Below are positions 58,163-64,000 of a stretch of DNA of 64,000 nt, piece by piece. Origin of the DNA: VXNE01 sp965248075 (GTDB lineage Bacteria; Pseudomonadota; Gammaproteobacteria; Pseudomonadales; Azotimanducaceae); the NCBI GenBank assembly GCA_965248075.1, contig CBDFIL010000002.1, forward strand, positions 434,001-498,000. The letters run 5' to 3'. The number at the start of each line of letters is the position of its first letter. Within the stretch, counting starts at the first letter, position 1. The notes beneath the pieces were generated by a model that worked only from the letters and a program-made list of their open reading frames with translations, searched no databases and was not told the origin of the DNA. The position numbers and the translations under genes were made by a program.

Positions 58163-59953
58163 ATGGGTCGCCCGCTCGGCATCACCGAACTCGTCCTGCG
58201 GGACGCGCACCAGAGCCTGCTCGCGACGCGGCTCCGGATCGACGACATGCTGCCCGTGGCGGAGAAGCTCGACCGGGTCGGTTTCTGGTCGATGGAGTCC
58301 TGGGGCGGGGCCACGTTCGACGCCTGCATCCGCTATCTTGGCGAGGATCCGTGGGAGCGGATACGCCGGCTCAAGGCCGCCATGCCGAACACGCCGCAGC
58401 AGATGCTGCTGCGGGGCCAGAACCTGCTCGGCTACCGACACTACGCCGACGACGTCGTCGAGAAGTTCGTCGAGCGGGCGGCGGTCAACGGCGTCGATGT
58501 GTTCCGCGTGTTCGACGCCATGAACGACCCGCGCAACCTGCGCTCGGCGATCGCGGCGGTGGTGGCGCGCGAGCGCCACGCGCAGGGCACGATCTCCTAC
58601 ACCACGAGCCCCGTGCACAGCCTCGACATGTGGGTCGATCTCGCGCGCCACATCGAGGACATGGGCGCCCACTCGCTCTGCATCAAGGACATGGCGGGTC
58701 TGCTCAAGCCGTACGTGGCCTTCGAACTCGTGTCGCGCCTGAAGGAGACGCTCGAGATCCCGGTGCACATGCAGTCCCACGCGACGACCGGCATGTCCAC
58801 GGCCACCTATCTCAAGTCCATCGAGGCGGGCATCGACAACGTCGACACCGCGGTCTCCTCGATGAGCATGACCTACGGCCACTCGGCCAGCGAGTCGCTG
58901 GTCGCGATTCTCCAGGGCACGGAGCGGGACACGGGTCTCGATCTGCTGGCGCTCGAGGAGATCGCCGCCTACTTTCGGGCGGTGCGCCGGAAGTACGCCC
59001 GCTTCGAGGGGAGCCTGCGCGGGGTGGACTCGCGCATCCTGGTCGCCCAGGTGCCCGGCGGCATGCTGACGAATCTCGAGAACCAGCTTCGGGAACAGGG
59101 CGCGGCGGACCGGCTGGACGACGTCCTCGAGGAGATCCCGCGCGTGCGCAAGGAGCTGGGGTTCATTCCGCTGGTGACGCCGACTTCGCAGATCGTGGGC
59201 GCGCAGGCGCTCATCAACGTGCTCTCCGAAACGCGTTATGCGAACGTCACGCGGGAGACCGCGGCGGTGCTCAAGGGCGAATACGGGGCGACGCCGGCGC
59301 CCGTGGATGCCGATCTGCAACGCCAGGTGCTCGGTGACAGTGAGCTGGTGACCTGCCGCCCGGCCGATCTGCTGGAACCGGAACTCGATCGCCTCTCCAC
59401 GGATATCGAAGCGGTCGCGAAGGAGAGATCGATCGAGCTGGCCCGGGAGACCATCGACGACGTGCTGACGTACGCGCTCTTCCCGACCATCGGGCTCAAG
59501 TTCCTCGAGAACCGCGACCGGCCGGAGGCCTTCGAGCCCGTCCCCGACGGGACGACCGGGCAGGAGACCGCACCGACGAGCGGGGACGGCCGGGCGCCGG
59601 TGGACCCGGGCGCACCGGCGGTCTACCGGGTCACCGTCAACGGCAAGTCGTTCCAGGTGGAAGTGTCGGCCGACGGCGCTCCGCTGGCCGCGGTCTCCGT
59701 GGCGCAGGAGCCCGCGGGGCAGGAGACCCGGAAGGAGAACGGCACCGCCGTGCCGGCGATGCTCGCCGGCAACGTTTTCAAACTGGTGGCGCAGCCCGGC
59801 ACACACGTCGAACGCGGCCAGCCGGTGCTCGTCCTCGAAGCGATGAAGATGGAAACGGACGTGGTTGCGCCGCGATCGGGCACGGTCACCCGGTTCCATG
59901 TGGAGGCGGGCCAGGCGGTGGCGGCCGGCGATCCCTTGTTCGACCTCGGCTAA
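58163..59953 (+). CDS. oadA: Oxaloacetate decarboxylase alpha chain (biotin protein)
   Basis: A 596-residue carboxyltransferase with biotin domain. N-terminal VLRDAHQSLLATRLRIDDML, RGQNLLGYRHYADDVVEKFV, FRVFDAMNDPRNLRSAIAAV and IKDMAGLLKPYVAFEL are typical of OadA/pyruvate carboxylase C-terminal halves; MQSHATTGMSTATYLKSIEA carries metal ligands. The biotin lysine is K562 in VLEAMKMETDV near the C terminus. Transfers the carboxyl of oxaloacetate to biotin, to be decarboxylated by OadB with sodium export. ATG 58163. Confidence 0.93.
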   Translation: MGRPLGITELVLRDAHQSLLATRLRIDDMLPVAEKLDRVGFWSMESWGGATFDACIRYLGEDPWERIRRLKAAMPNTPQQMLLRGQNLLGYRHYADDVVEKFVERAAVNGVDVFRVFDAMNDPRNLRSAIAAVVARERHAQGTISYTTSPVHSLDMWVDLARHIEDMGAHSLCIKDMAGLLKPYVAFELVSRLKETLEIPVHMQSHATTGMSTATYLKSIEAGIDNVDTAVSSMSMTYGHSASESLVAILQGTERDTGLDLLALEEIAAYFRAVRRKYARFEGSLRGVDSRILVAQVPGGMLTNLENQLREQGAADRLDDVLEEIPRVRKELGFIPLVTPTSQIVGAQALINVLSETRYANVTRETAAVLKGEYGATPAPVDADLQRQVLGDSELVTCRPADLLEPELDRLSTDIEAVAKERSIELARETIDDVLTYALFPTIGLKFLENRDRPEAFEPVPDGTTGQETAPTSGDGRAPVDPGAPAVYRVTVNGKSFQVEVSADGAPLAAVSVAQEPAGQETRKENGTAVPAMLAGNVFKLVAQPGTHVERGQPVLVLEAMKMETDVVAPRSGTVTRFHVEAGQAVAAGDPLFDLG

Positions 59954-59962
59954 GCCACAAGC

Positions 59963-61093
59963 GTGTCGACCCTTCTCGAACTGGTGCAGTCCTCGGGGCT
60001 GTACCTGATGACCCTCGGCCAGGCGGCGATGATCGTCGTCGGCCTGATGCTTCTCTATCTCGCGATCGCGCGCAGGTTCGAGCCGCTCCTGCTCCTGCCG
60101 ATCGGCTTCGGCTGCATCCTGTCGAACGTGCCGGGCGTCGACATCGCGGTCGGGGACGGCATTCTGCATCTCTTCTACCAGGTCGGCGTGGAGACCGGCG
60201 CGTTTCCCCTGCTCGTCTTCCTCGGGATCGGCGCGTTGACCGACTTCGGTCCCATGCTCGCGAGTCCCCGGACGCTCTTGCTGGGCGCGGCCGCGCAGTT
60301 CGGCATCTTCGGGACGCTGGTCGGTGCGCTGGTCCTCACCGAGTTCGGGATACTGGATCTGAGCCTCCGCGAAGCGGCGGCCATCGCGATCATCGGGGGC
60401 GCGGACGGCCCGACGGCCATCTACCTGGCGGGCCGGCTCGCGCCGGACCTGCTCGGGGCCATCGCTGTCGCCGCGTACTCGTACATGGCGCTGGTGCCGC
60501 TCATCCAGCCGCCCATCGCGCGCCTGCTGACGACGGAGCGCGAGCGCGCTATCGAGATGACGCAGCAGCGGGACGTGTCGCGTCTCGAACGCATCCTGTT
60601 CCCGCTCGTGCTGCTGCTTCTGATCACGCTGTTGCTGCCGCCGGCGGCCCCGCTGATCGGGATGCTGTGCTTCGGCAACCTGCTCCGGGAGTGCGGTGTC
60701 GTCGATCGTCTGGCGACGACGGCACGGACTGCGCTTATCGACACCGTGACCATCCTGCTCGGCCTCGCGGTCGGGTCCCGGCTGGGCGCCGATCACTTCC
60801 TGACCTTCGATGCCCTCGGGATTCTCGTACTCGGTGCGCTGGCGTTCGCGGTGGGCACGGCAAGCGGCGTCCTGATGGCCAAGGCCATGAATCTCGTCTC
60901 GCGGCAGCCGATCAACCCGCTGATCGGTGCCGCGGGCGTGTCGGCGGTGCCCATGGCCGCCCGAGTGGTGAGCCGGATGGGGCAGGAAGCCAACTCCCAC
61001 AACATCCTGCTGATGCACGCGATGGGGCCGAACGTCGCGGGCGTGATCGGCTCCGCGGCGGCGGCGGGCGTCATGCTGCTGTTTCTGGAGTAG
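59963..61093 (+). CDS. oadB: Oxaloacetate decarboxylase beta chain (sodium pump)
   Basis: A 376-residue integral membrane protein. The sodium-site motif IAIIGGADGPTAIYLAGRLA includes D148, and helices GIGALTDFGPMLASPRTLL, LLPPAAPLIGMLCFGNLLRE, and NPLIGAAGVSAVPMAARVVS followed by NSHNILLMHAMGPNVAGVI complete the conserved core. Start GTG 59963, nine bases after the oadA stop. The pump couples decarboxylation to Na+ export. Confidence 0.93.
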   Translation: MSTLLELVQSSGLYLMTLGQAAMIVVGLMLLYLAIARRFEPLLLLPIGFGCILSNVPGVDIAVGDGILHLFYQVGVETGAFPLLVFLGIGALTDFGPMLASPRTLLLGAAAQFGIFGTLVGALVLTEFGILDLSLREAAAIAIIGGADGPTAIYLAGRLAPDLLGAIAVAAYSYMALVPLIQPPIARLLTTERERAIEMTQQRDVSRLERILFPLVLLLLITLLLPPAAPLIGMLCFGNLLRECGVVDRLATTARTALIDTVTILLGLAVGSRLGADHFLTFDALGILVLGALAFAVGTASGVLMAKAMNLVSRQPINPLIGAAGVSAVPMAARVVSRMGQEANSHNILLMHAMGPNVAGVIGSAAAAGVMLLFLE

Positions 61094-61095
61094 CG

Positions 61096-61231
61096 CCCCA
61101 TAGCCGGTCCGGCACTCGCTCGCGAACTCGCTACGCGCCGGGGCGCCTCCGGCCCAGCCACGCCGTCCTCGCATGGAAGTTGCACCGGCGGTCACTTCGT
61201 TCCCTTGGCGCGACTTCCATGCGAGGGGCCG
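61096..61231. repeat. Family C repeat (full copy)
   Basis: Starts CCCCATAGCCGGTCCGGCAC and ends ACTTCCATGCGAGG, in the same orientation as the copy at 18985. The arms CCTCGCATGGAAGT and ACTTCCATGCGAGG have both changed relative to the 18985 copy (CTTGC to CTCGC, GCAAG to GCGAG), keeping the pairing. This is a compensatory change that supports a structural role. Confidence 0.88.
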
Positions 61232-61306
61232 TTCTCAGACGCCCCCGGGGAAAACGTTCCGTCCGCATCCGTGTACAATTTTTGTTCCCGCATTCCTGGA
61301 GTTCCG

Positions 61307-61897
61307 ATGCCCCTGCGCGTCCTCGTGACCGCCCTCAGCCTGCTGTTCGGGTCGATGGCCGCCGGGCAGGAAGGGCCCTTCTGGGTGGCCATCGGCAGCT
61401 ATGGCACGGCGGATGCGGCCGAGCAGGCGTGCGCAACGGCGGACGCGGGGTGGTCGGCGGCGCTGCGCGTCGCGCCCGCCGAGACGTCCGTCGGTGCGCT
61501 GTACCGCGTCGTCGCGGGTCCCTACGAGCATCGCCCGTCCGCAGTCGCGGCCCTGGGCGATGCCCAGGGGGCTGGATTCGTCGATGCGTGGCTGGTGCGG
61601 GACGTGCTGCCGGGTGCGGTGCCGCCAGGGGCCGCGGACTGGCGATACGACGGCTTCGACGACCTGGCGTCGGACGCGGAACTGTCGGGACTGTATCTCG
61701 GCACGGACGCGGCGATCGGCCCGCTCGGTCTCGACGACCTCGACTTCGACTTCTCGGATCTCGACCTCGGCGAGGTGCCTGGCCTGACCGCGCCGATCCA
61801 GCGCGACTCCGCGATCAAGCCGACGGAAGAACCCGCGTTCGAGGCACCGGACGGCTACAGTCTGCACAAGCTCGATCGCGGCTCTCGCCGCCGATGA
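61307..61897 (+). CDS. SPOR-domain secreted protein
   Basis: A 196-residue protein with signal peptide RVLVTALSLLFGSMAAG and a SPOR domain, GPFWVAIGSYGTADAAEQAC through YRVVAGPYEHRPSAVAALGD (residues about 24-90). SPOR domains bind denuded septal peptidoglycan. The C-terminal half is acidic, LGLDDLDFDFSDLDLGEVPG, unlike most SPOR proteins. Start ATG 61307. The stop overlaps the next gene (ATGA). Confidence 0.75.
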   Translation: MPLRVLVTALSLLFGSMAAGQEGPFWVAIGSYGTADAAEQACATADAGWSAALRVAPAETSVGALYRVVAGPYEHRPSAVAALGDAQGAGFVDAWLVRDVLPGAVPPGAADWRYDGFDDLASDAELSGLYLGTDAAIGPLGLDDLDFDFSDLDLGEVPGLTAPIQRDSAIKPTEEPAFEAPDGYSLHKLDRGSRRR

Positions 61898-62352
61898 TCC
61901 TGGCGCCCGGCAAATGGCTCGGCAGGGGTTCCTACCGCGCCATCGACACCACGCAGGGTACGCCGTTCACCGTCGACGTCTCGCTCACGGAAGAAGACAA
62001 GGGACAGCTGATCGAGGCGCAGATCGAGGTCCAGGGCCAGCCACGGCTCGACCTGACGGTCTGGATCGTCCCGGACGAGTACGGCGGATACACGGTGACG
62101 GTGCGGGGGCCCTTCGAGGTCGACGGCACCGCGAAGCTCGAGAGCGCACCGCACCTCGGCCTCCTGTGGTCCGAGGACGGCGCCACCCACGCCGCGTTCA
62201 CGCTCTTCGCCCTGCGCGACACCTTCGGCCTGCGCGGCTTCGCACGCAACAACGGGCACGCCGCCACCTGGGAACTCGCGCTGCGCCCGCAATCCGAGGC
62301 CGTGGTCGGGGGCAACGTGGTCACGTTCCGCGGTCCGCGCCGCGGCCGCTGA
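61894..62352 (+). CDS. Unknown protein coupled to the SPOR gene
   Basis: A 152-residue cytosolic-type protein, MILAPGKWLGRGSYRAIDTT with a beta-rich layout (QLIEAQIEVQGQPRLDLTVW, GYTVTVRGPFEVDGTAKLES, LWSEDGATHAAFTLFALRDT). No signal peptide, no known motif. ATG 61894 overlaps the SPOR stop, so both are co-translated. Likely a lipocalin-like barrel, which is a guess from its strand pattern. Confidence 0.6.
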   Translation: MILAPGKWLGRGSYRAIDTTQGTPFTVDVSLTEEDKGQLIEAQIEVQGQPRLDLTVWIVPDEYGGYTVTVRGPFEVDGTAKLESAPHLGLLWSEDGATHAAFTLFALRDTFGLRGFARNNGHAATWELALRPQSEAVVGGNVVTFRGPRRGR

Positions 62353-62364
62353 GATTGCCCGTCG

Positions 62365-62535
62365 GGTCGGGCCTGTCCCGTCGCCAGGGGTTTGCACGGG
62401 CTCGACACGGGCGACGACAAGCGTCGCCCCTACAACGTCCCGTCGTCAGGGGCTTGCACGGGCTCGAGACGGGCGGCGACAGGCGTCGCCCCTGCAACGT
62501 CCCGTCACCGGGGGCTTGCACGGGCTGGAGACGGG
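62365..62535. repeat. REP units, three in tandem
   Basis: GGGTCGGGCCTGTCCCGTCG, GGGCGACGACAAGCGTCGCC and GGGCGGCGACAGGCGTCGCC are spaced by GGGGCTTGCACGGGCT words about 60 bases apart. They separate two convergent genes and could act as bidirectional terminators. Confidence 0.82.
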
Positions 62536-62541
62536 CGACGA

Positions 62542-63507
62542 TCAGTCGTTGACCACGACGACCTTGCCGATCACCTTGCGATCGGCGATGAGCTTGAACG
62601 CGTCCGCGGCGGACGACATCGGGACGCGGTGCGAGATGTAGGGGTGGATCCGCCCGGAGGCGAGCCAGTCGAGGAGCACGCGCCGATTGCGCTCGGCCCA
62701 CGCCGGATCGTTCCGCTCGAGCGCCCCGATCGTGAAGCCGATGGCCTCGGCGTCCTTGATCAGGAGATGGTTGGTCTTGGCCAGTGCCGGGCGTCCGCCC
62801 GTGAAGCCCACGATCAGGATGCGGCCGAAGAGGGCGATGCAGCGCATTGACTCGTCGAACACGTCGCCCCCGACGGGGTCGTAGATCACGTCGGCGCCGC
62901 GGTCGTCGGTCAGCGCCTTCACCTGCTCGCGGAAACCGTCGGTGTAGTTGATGAGGTGGTCGGCTCCCATGCTGCCGACCACGGCGAGCTTCTCGTCGGT
63001 ACTGGCCGTGGCGATGACCCGTGCGCCCATCAGCTTGCCGACGTCGACGGCCGCGAGCCCCACGCCACCGGCGGCCCCGTGGACGAGCAGAGTCTCGCCG
63101 GCCTGGAGCCGTCCGCGCTGCAGGGCGTAGAGTGCGGTGGCGTAGTTGGCGCCGAACGAGGCGGCCGCCGCGAGGTCGACTGCTGCGGGTAGCCTGGTCA
63201 CGCGGTCGGCGCGAGTCACCGTCGCCTCGATGCAGCCGCCGCCGGCAAGGACGGGGTCTCCGGCCTCGAAGCCCGTCACCCCGGGCCCGACGTCCGTGAT
63301 CCGCCCTGCGGCCTGGCCGCCGACGACGAACGGCAGATCGGGCTTCACCTGGTACTGGCCGGCCACCATGAGCAGATCGGTATAGCTGATCCCGCGCACT
63401 TCGAGGGCGACAGCCACTTCGCCTTCGCCGGGACTTCCCGGGTCGTCAACCTCGCGCAGGACCAGGTCGTCGGGAGTCCCGAGCCTTTCGCAGAATACGG
63501 CCTTCAT
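62542..63507 (-). CDS. Quinone oxidoreductase-like MDR enzyme
   Basis: A 321-residue zinc-independent medium-chain reductase. ISYTDLLMVAGQYQVKPDLP, GGQAAGRITDVGPGVTGFEA and the NADPH site LLVHGAAGGVGLAAVDVGKL are visible, with DVIYDPVGGDVFDESMRCIA and the C-terminal HRVPMSSAADAFKLIADRKV. Typical of QOR/enoyl reductase members that use NADPH. Start ATG 63507. Just downstream of a partial AraC regulator on the same strand. Confidence 0.88.
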   Translation of the reverse strand: MKAVFCERLGTPDDLVLREVDDPGSPGEGEVAVALEVRGISYTDLLMVAGQYQVKPDLPFVVGGQAAGRITDVGPGVTGFEAGDPVLAGGGCIEATVTRADRVTRLPAAVDLAAAASFGANYATALYALQRGRLQAGETLLVHGAAGGVGLAAVDVGKLMGARVIATASTDEKLAVVGSMGADHLINYTDGFREQVKALTDDRGADVIYDPVGGDVFDESMRCIALFGRILIVGFTGGRPALAKTNHLLIKDAEAIGFTIGALERNDPAWAERNRRVLLDWLASGRIHPYISHRVPMSSAADAFKLIADRKVIGKVVVVND

Positions 63508-63558
63508 GGGCGTTCCATGGCGATTGCTGCAAGTCATCGATTCTAGCGAAACAGGCAA

Positions 63559-64000
63559 TCAGGATGAGAAATACCTTGATGGGGTGTCACCCATAGCAGA
63601 CCTGAACATGACGATGAAAGCACTTGGCGATTTGAATCCTACATCGTAGGCCGCCACTGTCACTGATTGACCGGCGGCCAGTGTCTCCAGTGCTTTCAAC
63701 AAGCGCGCCTGTTGCTGCCACTTCCCAAAGCTCATGCCTGTCTCGGTGTGGAAACGGCGCTGCAAGGTGCGTTCGCTTGCACCGACAGCATGTGCCCAAG
63801 CCTCGCACGGTTGTCTGTTCGAGGGGTCGGCGCAGAACTCTACAGCTACTCGACGCGCGCGAGCGTCTGTGGGCATGGGCAGGTGGAGGGGCGCGACGTC
63901 TGCGGATCTGATCTCGTCAAGAATCACGGCAGCAAGACGCCCCTCCGGGCTGTCCGCACCATAAGTGCCCGGAAAGTCCATTGCTCGAATGATTCCCGCT
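63559..64000 (-). CDS. AraC-family transcription regulator (partial, runs off the window)
   Basis: The C-terminal part reads ILDEIRSADVAPLHLPMPTD, CEAWAHAVGASERTLQRRFH, ETGMSFGKWQQQARLLKALE, SVTVAAYDVGFKSPSAFIVM and FRSAMGDTPSRYFSS, the two helix-turn-helix halves of an AraC regulator. The frame is open to the last base (AGIIRAMDFPG), so the ATG at 63981 is probably internal and the effector domain lies outside. It may control the oxidoreductase downstream on the same strand. Confidence 0.85.
   Translation of the reverse strand, partial: AGIIRAMDFPGTYGADSPEGRLAAVILDEIRSADVAPLHLPMPTDARARRVAVEFCADPSNRQPCEAWAHAVGASERTLQRRFHTETGMSFGKWQQQARLLKALETLAAGQSVTVAAYDVGFKSPSAFIVMFRSAMGDTPSRYFSS

Noticed and set aside
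56528..61195. Very long minus-strand open frame opposite oadGAB and the IS transposase
   Set aside because: It is antisense to clearly coding genes, rich in R, H, A and G as expected from GC-rich shadow frames, and has no family motif.

Overview
The window reads as chromosomal DNA from a GC-rich gammaproteobacterium. The best taxonomic marker is the uvrY(gacA)-uvrC ... pgsA-tRNA-Cys neighbourhood typical of that class. Many broken genes, four insertion sequences, miniature elements and hundreds of bases of dispersed palindromic repeats suggest a genome undergoing expansion by mobile DNA and gene decay, as in host-associated or recently niche-shifted lineages. That lifestyle is inference; no genus can be named from the sequence alone.

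Layout. 1-3.3 kb: a [2Fe-2S] ferredoxin, two paralogous short-chain dehydrogenases flanking pyrF. 3.3-5.5 kb: a palindromic-repeat array split by an IS110-family element on the minus strand. 5.5-9.7 kb: gcdH, uvrY, uvrC. 9.7-19.2 kb: an accessory block separating uvrC from pgsA, with a frameshifted flavin monooxygenase, an amidase gene and three decayed copies of it, a transposon-like unit carrying a MNT/HEPN toxin-antitoxin pair (itself hit by an IS630 element), and fetB. 19.3-22.3 kb: pgsA, tRNA-Cys, a PfkB kinase and an LLM-class flavin oxidoreductase. 22.4-25.7 kb: higBA, vapBC, a second IS110 copy and a broken hicB. 25.7-30 kb: hyuA and hyuB, separated by nested miniature transposons. 30-38.6 kb: decayed GFA and PhyH genes, a sugar-type symporter, an orphan molybdenum hydroxylase subunit, a DUF885 lipoprotein and a large repeat array. 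38.8-45 kb: a five-gene minus-strand operon predicted to degrade gamma-butyrobetaine and L-carnitine. 45-53 kb: pseudogenes (TonB receptor, AraC, VOC, PLP decarboxylase, alpha/beta hydrolase) among a GNAT acetyltransferase, a HAD hydrolase and an SDR. 53.2-64 kb: a second symporter, an HMG-CoA-lyase-like enzyme, a DDE-type IS, tRNA-Arg, oadGAB (sodium-pumping oxaloacetate decarboxylase), a SPOR protein, a quinone oxidoreductase and a truncated AraC gene.

The most interesting signal is in the non-coding 5' ends of the two IS110 elements. Each can fold into a bridge-RNA architecture: a 5' hairpin, then two internal loops. One loop carries both halves of the element's own junction, the other matches the dispersed palindromic repeat into which the element is inserted. 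The guides, the CT core and the insertion site agree in copy 1, so this looks like a programmable recombinase aimed at an abundant REP-like family. Other points of note: a miniature element that inserted near the 5' end of hyuB and supplied a replacement in-frame start codon; a MNT/HEPN unit bounded by inverted repeats and an 8-bp duplication inside another REP; and the predicted carnitine operon.

Repeat families named here: REP (core GACGGGCTTGTCCCGTC, and sister cores GGGCGAC...GTCGCCC and GGGACGCC...GGCGTCCC); family C (about 135 bp, containing a 14-bp-arm hairpin ending in CTTCCATG); family D (about 65 bp, GTTTCGCGCCAGCGAAAC core). All functional calls are from reading protein motifs and context; no database search was run.
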